Of a stretch of DNA of 64,000 nt, positions 26,339-34,845 are shown in pieces. Position 1 is the stretch's first letter, and every line of letters begins with the position of its first letter. The translations under genes were made by a program, and so were the position numbers. This DNA comes from a candidate division LCP-89 bacterium B3_LCP (lineage in GTDB: Bacteria; Electryoneota; B3-LCP): NCBI GenBank assembly GCA_005223185.1, contig NJBN01000008.1, forward strand, positions 117,993 through 181,992, read 5' to 3'. The notes under the pieces are model-generated. The model made no database searches and had not been told where the DNA came from. It was given only the letters and a program-made list of their open reading frames with translations.

Positions 26339-29245
26339 ATGAAAAGGAAAGAACTAATTGAAATAATAGAAAAAGCTGCCAGAGATAAGGTAACTGAACT
26401 CGACCTTTCAGGAAAAGGAATACCCGAACTCCCTCCTGAAATAGGAAATCTGACCAATTTAACTCATCTTGATCTACATGTTAATCGACTCCCAAACCTT
26501 CCCCTGGAGATCGGCCACCTGACCAATTTAACTGATCTTAACCTATCTGGTAATCAATTACCTAGCCTCCCCCCCGAAATCGGCAATCTGACCAATTTAA
26601 CTAATCTTAACCTATCTGGTAATCAATTACCTAGCCTTCCCCCAGAAATTGGCAATCTGACCAATATAACTGGGCTTTTTCTCTATAATGATCAACTAAC
26701 CAGTGTACCTGAAGAAATTGGCAATCTGACTAATCTAACTACTCTTGACCTCTCTCATAATCAACTAACCAGCCTACCTGCAGAGATCGGCAATCTGAGC
26801 AATATAATTGGGCTTTTTCTCTATAATAATCAACTAACCAGTGTACCTGAAGAAATCGGCAATCTAACCAATTTAAATTGGCTTTCCCTCGATCGCAATC
26901 AACTAACCAGTGTACCTGAAGAAATCGGCAATCTGACCGGTTTAACTGAGCTTTACCTCCAACGCAATCAACTAACCAGCCTTCCTTCTGAGATCGGTAA
27001 TCTGACCAGTTTATCTTTACTTGACATCTCTAATAATCCACTTGCCGATCCGCCGCCTGATATCATAGAGCAGGGAACTAAAGCTGTTCTAACCTACCTG
27101 CGCGGGAAATTGGTTTCCGAAAAACAGCAGTGGCTTTCCAAACTGCTGTTAGTAGGAGAGGGAGGGGTGGGCAAAACCTCGCTCCTGCGCGCTTTAAGAG
27201 GTAAATCTTTTGACATACAGGAATCAAAGACTGAGGGGATAGACATACTTCCCTTGGAATTACTGCATCCTGAGCAAGATATTATTACCATGACTTTGAA
27301 CTGCTGGGACTTCGGGGGTCAGGTGATCTATCACGCCACGCACCAGTTCTTCCTGACCAACCGTTCGCTGTTTCTGTTAGTCTGGAACGCTCGTCTGGGC
27401 TGGGAACAGGGTAAGCTGTACAAATGGCTGGATACCATCAAAGCCAAAGCTCCTGATTCACCCGTGATGATCGTCGCAGCCCATATAGATCAGCACGACG
27501 CCGAATTGCCCTTACAAGACCTGAAGGCGAAATACCCGCAGATAGTAGGACATTGGGAAGTCAGCAATAAGGACAGTATCGGCATCGAAGAGATAAAGAG
27601 AGCGGTCACCAAACAGGCAGCCCAATTACCGCTAATGGGAGAGAATTGGCCCTCAAAATGGTTAAATGCCGCTGATGCTGTGCGCAGCAGGAATGAGAAA
27701 CAGATCACCACCAAACAATTCTTTGAAATCCTTGGGGAACATGAGCTATCAAATCAAGATGCCGGAATCCTGGCGCGTTGGCTGCATGAATTAGGCGATA
27801 TTCTCTACTTCCCGGAAGATGGCGAGCTCAAGGATTTAGTGATATTGAAACCCAAATGGGTAACCGATTATATCAGCAAAGTTCTCAAGAGTGATGAAGT
27901 TAAAGTTGGTTTGGGCGTCCTCAGGCGAAAACACATGGAAGTACTCTGGGATGATTTAGATCAACCCATGCAGAACCATTTCCTGCGCCTGATGGAGAAG
28001 TTCGACCTGTCCTACCGCACCCTGGATAACAGAGACATCAGCATAGTCGTGGAACGCTTGCCCGAAGATCCGAAGACTAATTACCAGCAGAGTTGGGAAG
28101 GAATCCGCCAGAGCGGCAGTTGCCGGGAAATTTCCATGAAGTACCATCTGGATACTACTATGCCTGCAGGTATTCCAACATGGTTCATAGCTCGCACGCA
28201 TCGTTTTACTACCTACAACCACTGGCGTTCGGGAGCGCTCTTTGCCGATGGTAAAGAAGGCAGACATCTGGGTCTGATCCAATCTTTTCCCCACCAGCGT
28301 TACCTACAGTTGAGCGCTCGTGGTCAGGTACCCCACAATTTTTTCGCCCTGCTCTGTGACGGTCTGGATTTGACCTTAGACCGCTTTCCCGGTTTGGAGA
28401 TAAAACGAACTATTCCCTGTCCGGGTCATAAAGACAAAAAATGTTCATACGAATTCAGTCTTGAGGCGATAAATAATGCCATCAAAGAAAATGTCAAGGG
28501 TATTCAATGCCAGGTGGCATTTAAAAACGTTCCCGTATCCAACCTACTTCTAGGAATTCGTCTTAAAACAAAGGGGGCGGATCCACTAACTCTTGCGACA
28601 GTCTTAAGTGAGGTCAAAAGAATTGGTGCTACCGGGCAGAAAACACTGGAAGCATTGCAGAACCTGACCGAATATGCACAGCGCGAATTCACCAACCTGT
28701 TCCTCCGAGAACAGCGCTTGATAGAATCTCACTGTCCCAATGTCTTCGTGCTCCGCCCGGTAGAATCTAAAATCTGGCTCAAGAACATTACAGGTCAGAA
28801 GATGGAACTGCAGCTCTTTTGTCAGGCTCCGGGGCAGTGGCATCCGACGGTCGAGGGAGGCAAATATCCCGTCAAACAAACACCGGAATGGTTTACCGAA
28901 GTGGCACCGTTCGTTAGTAAATTAGCATCTGTGTTGAAGTACACTATTCCTCTGGTGGGCCCCTGGCTGGGTGCTCTCGCTCCCGATTTTGAGAAGGTAT
29001 TCCACAACGACATTGAGTTGATGCAGGCTCTGGTGGATAAACTTCCTGAAATTTCCACATCCCAAGAAAGCAGGTTCGCTGAGGGCGATTTTCCCGAACG
29101 TATTGCGGGCTCAGCCCTACGCGCCCTGAGGACGCTTTTGGATGAAAAAGATCCCCAGCAGCACTGGGGTGGTCTCAAGAAGATACTGACCCCTGAAGGT
29201 CACTACCTCTGGCTATGTGATTATCACGCCAAGGAATATGATTAA
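26339..29245 (+). CDS. ROCO protein: leucine-rich repeats, Roc GTPase and COR domain
   Basis: A 968-residue protein starting at ATG 26339 (GGAG upstream); the open frame extends further into repeat DNA. Residues ~18-235 are about nine 23-residue leucine-rich repeats of the form LTSLPxEIGNLTNLTxLxLxxNQ. The Roc GTPase follows: P-loop LLVGEGGVGKTSLLRAL (~269-285), Asp-Phe-Gly-Gly-Gln (~324) and HIDQHD (~381). A COR domain (~420-620) and a ~340-residue C-terminal region I cannot assign come next. Roco proteins dimerise through COR and switch with GTP; in bacteria their partners are mostly unknown, and some NLR-like relatives act in defence. The repeats are nearly identical at DNA level. Confidence 0.9.
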   Translation: MKRKELIEIIEKAARDKVTELDLSGKGIPELPPEIGNLTNLTHLDLHVNRLPNLPLEIGHLTNLTDLNLSGNQLPSLPPEIGNLTNLTNLNLSGNQLPSLPPEIGNLTNITGLFLYNDQLTSVPEEIGNLTNLTTLDLSHNQLTSLPAEIGNLSNIIGLFLYNNQLTSVPEEIGNLTNLNWLSLDRNQLTSVPEEIGNLTGLTELYLQRNQLTSLPSEIGNLTSLSLLDISNNPLADPPPDIIEQGTKAVLTYLRGKLVSEKQQWLSKLLLVGEGGVGKTSLLRALRGKSFDIQESKTEGIDILPLELLHPEQDIITMTLNCWDFGGQVIYHATHQFFLTNRSLFLLVWNARLGWEQGKLYKWLDTIKAKAPDSPVMIVAAHIDQHDAELPLQDLKAKYPQIVGHWEVSNKDSIGIEEIKRAVTKQAAQLPLMGENWPSKWLNAADAVRSRNEKQITTKQFFEILGEHELSNQDAGILARWLHELGDILYFPEDGELKDLVILKPKWVTDYISKVLKSDEVKVGLGVLRRKHMEVLWDDLDQPMQNHFLRLMEKFDLSYRTLDNRDISIVVERLPEDPKTNYQQSWEGIRQSGSCREISMKYHLDTTMPAGIPTWFIARTHRFTTYNHWRSGALFADGKEGRHLGLIQSFPHQRYLQLSARGQVPHNFFALLCDGLDLTLDRFPGLEIKRTIPCPGHKDKKCSYEFSLEAINNAIKENVKGIQCQVAFKNVPVSNLLLGIRLKTKGADPLTLATVLSEVKRIGATGQKTLEALQNLTEYAQREFTNLFLREQRLIESHCPNVFVLRPVESKIWLKNITGQKMELQLFCQAPGQWHPTVEGGKYPVKQTPEWFTEVAPFVSKLASVLKYTIPLVGPWLGALAPDFEKVFHNDIELMQALVDKLPEISTSQESRFAEGDFPERIAGSALRALRTLLDEKDPQQHWGGLKKILTPEGHYLWLCDYHAKEYD

Positions 29246-29626
29246 TGGGGTGTTTTAAGCGTCAGGTCATCCGTCGGTTGACGGACAGGATCTGAAGGCA
29301 ATGCCTGATGCAACGGTTAACGAACCATGTCCTTCCGGGCTACGACCCGGAATCCAGTGATAATAACCAGCGCTAAAGCACTGGCCTACGGATAAATAAA
29401 CCCCCCCTGTCCCGAAGGGGCGCCTACGGCAAAGGGGGCTAATGCCCATGCCACCCGTCGATTCTGGGTGGGATGGACCATTTGATGTTACCAATTTAAA
29501 AGTGGTCATGGAGTGGTCCATGACCGCCTAGTGAAATAGCTCTGATATTTTTCGGATAATCTCCGGTTCAGCTTTGGAAAACAGCTTTGTGGCAGAAGGC
29601 TAAAGTTGAGATTCAACCATAAAGGT
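29246..29626. other. Non-coding spacer with nested inverted repeats
   Basis: No gene seen. There is an 8-bp-arm inverted repeat at 29473-29480/29514-29521 enclosing a smaller ACCA...TGGT pair, a near-palindrome at ~29368-29385, and dispersed-repeat-like text ('ccttccgggctacgacccgg'). It separates the ROCO gene from the convergent sulfatase gene. Confidence 0.5.
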
Positions 29627-31765
29627 TCAATTTATATAGCCTAAAGCTCTGAGTCTCTCCTTCGAATTTTTGGAAGGTTCTTTACTCCTTGTGGTAGCAT
29701 AATAATTCTTAGCCAACTGAATTTGTAAATATGTTGCTAGTGAATCAGCAATGTGGGTCTCTATTTTTAGGAGATTAATAGTTTCCAAGCTATCCTCAGA
29801 AATGTTAAACAAATACTTATTGGAGGTTCCCTCATTAATGTTAGTAACCTGTATGTATTTGTAAGAACCAAATTGTATTGATCGCCACTGCTTCACCCAC
29901 TGTTTAACACCTCCAGCCCCTGCATCTAACATGCTATATAAAGGGGAAAGACTATCTTTTGGTTGTTCCAGGAGAGATCTGCCATCTGCTTCTGGCATTT
30001 CTTCTTCAATCCCCATGATATCTAAAATCGTCGGTGGTAGATCTAAAAGAGAAACAGAATAGGTTCTCTCCGGAAAATTATCTGAAAGTGATTCAGGTAA
30101 TAGAATCAACAAAGGGACGCGCAGTGATTCTTGGAAGAGAGATTTTCTATGACCCAGCCGGTTATGCTCACAGAATCCCTCCCCATGGTCACTGGTTACT
30201 ATTATAACTGTGTTCTTATCCAATCCCATCTTCTTCAATGATTTTACTAAATCTAGTATCGCAAGTTCAATAGTTTCAATACCTCCATGGTATCGTTCAC
30301 GCTCTGAAATAATAAATTTGTCCATCTCCCTGGTTTTAGTGTCCTTTTGAATAGCCGCCCGGCGGTATTTGCGGGGTGCGGTGGTTTGCAAATATCCCAT
30401 CCTTAATCTTTCATAATCAAGTATTTTACCGGAAAAAGGCTTTGCCCAATATGGTTCGTGTGTGTCCATATAATGGATGTAAAGAAAGAACGGTTCATCT
30501 TGATAGGATTTCAGAAAACGTTTTCCCGCTTTATTTGCCGATTGCCAGTTGCCAACCATAAAACTACTATTGATGAATCCCAATTGAAAGGCGAGTTCAT
30601 TTTCAAAATCCGTATTTCCGAAGAAAGATTGAAAAGGGAGAAATAGCTGAGTGCGACCTCGCGGTCCAAGTTCAATATGATCCTCAAAACCTTGTGTAAG
30701 GTTCCTGTTTTTACTCACATAGAAGTTGGTACTGACCATACCTGTATGATAGCTATTTTTCTGGATGATCTCCGCAACTGTCACAAATTCATTGGCAAGC
30801 TTGGAGTAGGTTTCGTCCCTGCCTACGCAGAATCCTATTTCATTTGGAAATCTGGAGGTCAACAGTGCGGCTACCGAAGGCAGTGTCCATGAGGAAGTTG
30901 CATAACAACTGTAATCTTCACTAACTTTCTTGTATCCCTGCAAAGAGGAAAGTTCTTTAGTTTGATTGTAAAAATCATAAAATGAATCATACCGGACTGC
31001 ATCAAAGATTAAAAGTATAACATTTGTGTGTTCCGCAGTCAAACTAGAAGAATATTGTTCAGGAGCATTTCCTGATAGCGAAACCATTCTGAAACTTGTG
31101 ATCAGCACTGTTATGCACAGGGGGATCAGCAATATCGAAATGGTTATGTTCTTCTTTGAGGGAAAAAATAGGATAAGAAATGCAGATATGGCGTAAGAGA
31201 CAATTGCTAACAGAGGCAGTGCGATGAGTACAATAAGAGGGACTTCAGTTATGAATTGTGATATGCACTTGGTGCTGAGCATCAGATAGAGTACTGCTGC
31301 CATAAAATATTTAAGAAGTTTCCGTGAATCCGGTAGTTTGTGGTTGCGTTCTTTCCGGCTAAAATATGAATTAATCAGCCAAGCGAAAAATATCCAGCCA
31401 AAAATCCAGAGTATCGTCAGGGCATAGTGTGCTTCTGACGAACTAATGCTTGCGAGATTTAGGAATCTTGGTACGATGAAACCCCAGAGAATTACTAATA
31501 TCAAAAATAACAAATATACATAGCTCTGTTTCTGCCAGCTATGCCGGGGAGTAACAAACCTGAAAAGGAAATCTAAGAGTTTTGCCACCCCGCCCAACAG
31601 GAGGAAAACGATTATGTAGTAGATGAATCCCCATACAGTTCTGCGTAGTTCCAGATCATAGATTCCCAATAGGCTATTACAGAGATTTTCCCATAATAAA
31701 AAGGCTATACTGATGAAAATACAGATGGAAATACTCAAGCGATATTTAGTTCCTGTAGTGGGCAT
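29627..31765 (-). CDS. Membrane-bound sulfatase-superfamily enzyme
   Basis: This 712-residue protein has about six transmembrane helices in the first ~235 residues, then a periplasmic alkaline-phosphatase-fold domain. Metal-binding motifs are NVILLIFDAVRYDSF (~248-262), the nucleophile region SSWTLPSVAALLTSRFP (~294-310), HYMDTHEPYW and VIIVTSDHGEGFCEHNRLGH. The nucleophile position reads Thr/Ser rather than the Cys that becomes formylglycine in true sulfatases, so a phospho-transferase or hydrolase role (as in LTA synthase or phosphoethanolamine transferases) is as likely as sulfate ester cleavage. It appears monocistronic with its own promoter. Confidence 0.83.
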   Translation of the reverse strand: MPTTGTKYRLSISICIFISIAFLLWENLCNSLLGIYDLELRRTVWGFIYYIIVFLLLGGVAKLLDFLFRFVTPRHSWQKQSYVYLLFLILVILWGFIVPRFLNLASISSSEAHYALTILWIFGWIFFAWLINSYFSRKERNHKLPDSRKLLKYFMAAVLYLMLSTKCISQFITEVPLIVLIALPLLAIVSYAISAFLILFFPSKKNITISILLIPLCITVLITSFRMVSLSGNAPEQYSSSLTAEHTNVILLIFDAVRYDSFYDFYNQTKELSSLQGYKKVSEDYSCYATSSWTLPSVAALLTSRFPNEIGFCVGRDETYSKLANEFVTVAEIIQKNSYHTGMVSTNFYVSKNRNLTQGFEDHIELGPRGRTQLFLPFQSFFGNTDFENELAFQLGFINSSFMVGNWQSANKAGKRFLKSYQDEPFFLYIHYMDTHEPYWAKPFSGKILDYERLRMGYLQTTAPRKYRRAAIQKDTKTREMDKFIISERERYHGGIETIELAILDLVKSLKKMGLDKNTVIIVTSDHGEGFCEHNRLGHRKSLFQESLRVPLLILLPESLSDNFPERTYSVSLLDLPPTILDIMGIEEEMPEADGRSLLEQPKDSLSPLYSMLDAGAGGVKQWVKQWRSIQFGSYKYIQVTNINEGTSNKYLFNISEDSLETINLLKIETHIADSLATYLQIQLAKNYYATTRSKEPSKNSKERLRALGYIN

Positions 31766-31824
31766 GTTAATGCGCTAGGATTAGAGTCTTACTAAAGTGG
31801 GCGAAATGTGAATGTGATACTGAC

Positions 31825-31853
31825 AATGTAGTAAATTATTTTATAAAAAGCAA
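31825..31853 (-). promoter_or_regulatory. Probable promoter of the membrane sulfatase gene
   Basis: Minus strand: TTGCTT (31853-31848), 17-bp spacer, TACATT (31830-31825), ~60 nt before the start codon. It is weaker than the others in the window. The rest of 31766-32021 shows nothing else. Confidence 0.5.
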
Positions 31854-32021
31854 GTGTAATATTAACTGGTAGGCGCCTTTTTATGTGTAATTGTTCATTG
31901 GCTGAGTAACTTTGTTGGGTTTCAAGTAGAAAAATAGTAAGAATAGAAGAAACCTGATTCTGAAGAGCCAGGTCAACCATCGTAAAAGTAGAAACGTCCT
32001 ATTTTCCTTCTTCCTTCAGTT

Positions 32022-32939
32022 TTATACTTCTAATACCTCTATCCTGTCATCATCCACTTCACCGACGCCAAGTTCAGCCGCTTTAGCCAGATGCAGTATA
32101 TTACTGCCGGTCTGGATTCTTCCTCCCCAGCGAGCCAATCCCACCCCCACAGCATCCACCGCCACCGGATCGAAACCGGCTAAGTAGGTGTTGGTCTCTT
32201 CCACCTGCCCGGGACCTGTGGGCCCGTTGGTCAGCAGTGAATATCGCGCGTCTAAAAAGGTCAACTGCGGTCTGATCAAGGTTGACAGGTCTGCTACCGC
32301 CTGATGCAGGTCCAGTTCTTCGTGGAAGGGCACCCTGTCCCAGATCAAACCCATGAGGTTTTTAAGCCCTAAGCTCACGCCTGTCGCCGTGTGGTGTTTC
32401 GCCGTAGGGACGTTGATGAACAGGTCGATTTTCTCCAGCAGTTTCAGCATCCGGGTTGCTTTTAGGGAACGTCCTACCGGAATGGGGACTTCACGGAAGG
32501 ACTTTTCCGCAGTCGCCATCATCAGCGTTACTTTAGCGCGCCCTTCGCAGATTGCTCCGATGCCACTCCTCTTGAGGTTTTTCTCTGGAGAAGTTCCCAC
32601 CGGATGGTCAATTACGTAAATCCTGCGAGCCCCTGCTTCTATGCACAAATCCAGAACAGCGTCTAAAAATTCGGGATCGGTGGTGGCGCCCCAGGTTGGC
32701 GGCGCGGGAAAAGCGATATTAGGCTTGACCAGCACTGTTCCACCCCTGATAGCAAATTGATCCATGCCACCCAGCGCTTCTGTTAGAGTTCTGGCGGCGT
32801 TGACAGGATCACCCACAGCTTTCCATACTTGTGCTTTGGGATTCGATGACTCATCTGATCCGAATATCCGTTTCGGCAGAGGCAGCGTCATGCTGCCTAT
32901 TGCTCCCATACCAGATTTTATGAACCCTCGCCTGTCCAT
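32022..32939 (-). CDS. Tat-exported DUF362 protein (paralogue d)
   Basis: The 305 residues open with MDRRGFIKSGMGAIGS, a twin-arginine signal. The body is a DUF362 domain: GGTVLVKPNIAFPAPP (~66-81), the Ala-Gly-Ala-x-x-Ile-x-Val-x-(Asp) strand, INVPTAKHHTATGVSLGLKN (~174-193) and the C-terminal AGFDPVAVDAVGVGLARWG. DUF362 proteins have no settled function. It begins immediately after the stop of the DUF6599-like lipoprotein gene (no intervening base), so the two are almost certainly made together. It lacks the type IX or FN3-like tail found on its paralogues in this cluster. Confidence 0.85.
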   Translation of the reverse strand: MDRRGFIKSGMGAIGSMTLPLPKRIFGSDESSNPKAQVWKAVGDPVNAARTLTEALGGMDQFAIRGGTVLVKPNIAFPAPPTWGATTDPEFLDAVLDLCIEAGARRIYVIDHPVGTSPEKNLKRSGIGAICEGRAKVTLMMATAEKSFREVPIPVGRSLKATRMLKLLEKIDLFINVPTAKHHTATGVSLGLKNLMGLIWDRVPFHEELDLHQAVADLSTLIRPQLTFLDARYSLLTNGPTGPGQVEETNTYLAGFDPVAVDAVGVGLARWGGRIQTGSNILHLAKAAELGVGEVDDDRIEVLEV

Positions 32940-33500
32940 CTATTGAATCTCTGCTACGACCGTCTGTGCGAACCCCTGAGCGATGCTTTTTGCTTCTTCC
33001 TCTGCGTTGTTCTTTTCCACTGTAACTCTGGTGTAAAACCGGTCCGCTCGTACATGGATGGTTATATGAAAAGGCAGTGTTTCATCTATGTACGCTTCGT
33101 CACCCAGATCCCAGGGCGTAAGTCCGGTGGGCACGACCTCTGTCTCATCGAACAGGGCTTCTACGTCCGCTGGACTGCTTTGATCCGAGATGAACAATCC
33201 CAGATTAGCTGCTTCCCCGCCAATGGTACCATCGTAATCCTGCAGCACTCCTTCCACAAAGCCGTGCTGCAGGTAAAGCTCCGAGGCGCCGTTGATAAGG
33301 CTGTATAATTGATCGTTGGTTTGAGCTACGCCAGGACTGCCGGATCTATCCCAACCGGTAATCGCACCTGATGCGGGCAGCAGATCCACTACCAGTATGG
33401 AATCCGCATTCTGGGGATTTTCTGCACAACTGAAAAAGCCTGTGAATACAAAAGCCGCAATGATTGATATAGTGCTTATGATGTATTTTCTTCTATTCAT
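32940..33500 (-). CDS. DUF6599-like lipoprotein
   Basis: This 186-residue protein has a signal ending in Gly-Phe-Phe-Ser-Cys; the lipobox Cys is residue 25. The mature domain has LYSLINGASELYLQHGFVEG (~66-85), close to the Asn-Gly-Ala-x-x-Tyr-x-x-x-Gly-Phe pattern of the DUF6599 family, then several beta strands and a C-terminal helix. The same pattern (LWDLINGAGIPYMENNF) occurs in the LamG protein of this cluster. It is translationally adjacent to two DUF362 genes. The family assignment is from memory of that motif; its function is unknown. Confidence 0.65.
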   Translation of the reverse strand: MNRRKYIISTISIIAAFVFTGFFSCAENPQNADSILVVDLLPASGAITGWDRSGSPGVAQTNDQLYSLINGASELYLQHGFVEGVLQDYDGTIGGEAANLGLFISDQSSPADVEALFDETEVVPTGLTPWDLGDEAYIDETLPFHITIHVRADRFYTRVTVEKNNAEEEAKSIAQGFAQTVVAEIQ

Positions 33501-33504
33501 TATT

Positions 33505-34845
33505 TTATCTAACTAAAGTTATAGCTCTGCTGTGTACCTTGCCATCAACGTGCAACCTGCTGAAGTAGCGTCCGGATGCCAATGGCTGCCCACTAGTGCC
33601 TGTTCCATTCCAGTTTATCGCATGTTTGCCGACACTAAGCGTTCCCTGATACAGCATGTCGATCCGGCGCCCTTTGACGTCATAAATTTCCAAACGCACT
33701 TCGCCAGGTCTCCCTAAAGTAATAGGAATGGCTGTGCCTGCATTGAACGGTTCCGGATAGTTCTTACCCAGGGATATTTCCGATGGCTGCGCACCGTTCT
33801 TACCAGGTTGGATTCCTGTCGATGAGGGATTGTTGATGTTGATTATCTCTATGTCCGCAGGATCAGCTATACCTAAGTTATAAGTCGCACCCGCCGAAGT
33901 TTCGATATGAGTTGCCTGTGATATTGTTGTACAGGGATAACCGGAAATTATATCTCTACACACGTAATCTAATGCTACAGCATCCTGTGACAGGATGATT
34001 TTATTCTCGATGAACTGAGGTGGACCCGTAGGACCGCCGGTATGTATTCCGAAGATGCCATCGCATACGATCAGCTTCTCCCTCTCGCCGTAAGTTTCTC
34101 GCAGAGCTAAGTTCAAAGCAGGTATATAGGGATCGCAATCGTAGGGATGCATATTCCCAGGGGAGCTTATGGTCCCATAATGGTTTTTCAGGCTCAAAGT
34201 AACCCCTGAAATCGTGTGATTTCTCAAAGAACACAGGTTAATCAAGCGGTCGGAATGGCCGGTGAAACAACCGCTGAACGCCTGGTATGCTCCATAAATA
34301 GTTTGAGGATACCCATACCCGCCGCTGGCGGCATTATTAGTTCCGAAACACCTCACTCCAGCAGAAGAAGTGTTTAAATCATAACCAGAATTGATGAGTT
34401 CCCAGTCTTCACGATCCCATATCAGGATCTGGTTTTCAGGATAGTTGGAAGCACCTACGGGGGTGGAAGAAAGGCTTTCTGCCAGGGGATAAGCTATTTC
34501 AGGGTGGGTGGGGAGTGTCTGGTTCAAGCAGGCTATTTTTATCCCCATGCTCATGCTTGCCGTCAGTTCGGGGAATAGGGCCAGCCAGGCATCTTGAGGT
34601 GTGGCTGTTTCGGTCAGCTCTTTTAGACCCGCATCTAGCATGATACGAGCTATCTCAGGATCTATTTGGCTTCCACTGCTCGCTTGTTCATCGAAGACGA
34701 CGACCACGCGGCTGGTGTCGTCTGTCGCGGCTCTGATGGTCTTGGGCATCCACAGTGAACCGGTTGCCAGCCCCAAAGATGCAGCCGTACTTATTTTGAT
34801 AAACTCTCTTCTCTCTAAGTTTCCTCTCTGTTTTTTCTCACTCAC
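33505..34845 (-). CDS. DUF362 protein with Tat signal and type IX sorting domain (paralogue c)
   Basis: The 446 residues begin with a twin-arginine signal (LERREFIKISTAASLG). The DUF362 region carries MGIKIACLNQTLPTHPE, LIWDREDWELINSGY, GVTLSLKNHYGTISSPGNMH (~216-235) and KLIVCDGIFGIHTGGPTGPP. It ends with a compact sorting domain (ISLGKNYPEPFNAGTAIPI ... ASGRYFSRL). Tat export of a folded, possibly cofactor-loaded protein followed by type IX surface delivery is the implied route. The pattern Cys-Asp-Pro-x-Ile-Pro-Ala-Leu-Asn is shared with paralogues a and b. The start overlaps the LamG gene by 4 bp. Confidence 0.83.
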   Translation of the reverse strand: MSEKKQRGNLERREFIKISTAASLGLATGSLWMPKTIRAATDDTSRVVVVFDEQASSGSQIDPEIARIMLDAGLKELTETATPQDAWLALFPELTASMSMGIKIACLNQTLPTHPEIAYPLAESLSSTPVGASNYPENQILIWDREDWELINSGYDLNTSSAGVRCFGTNNAASGGYGYPQTIYGAYQAFSGCFTGHSDRLINLCSLRNHTISGVTLSLKNHYGTISSPGNMHPYDCDPYIPALNLALRETYGEREKLIVCDGIFGIHTGGPTGPPQFIENKIILSQDAVALDYVCRDIISGYPCTTISQATHIETSAGATYNLGIADPADIEIININNPSSTGIQPGKNGAQPSEISLGKNYPEPFNAGTAIPITLGRPGEVRLEIYDVKGRRIDMLYQGTLSVGKHAINWNGTGTSGQPLASGRYFSRLHVDGKVHSRAITLVR

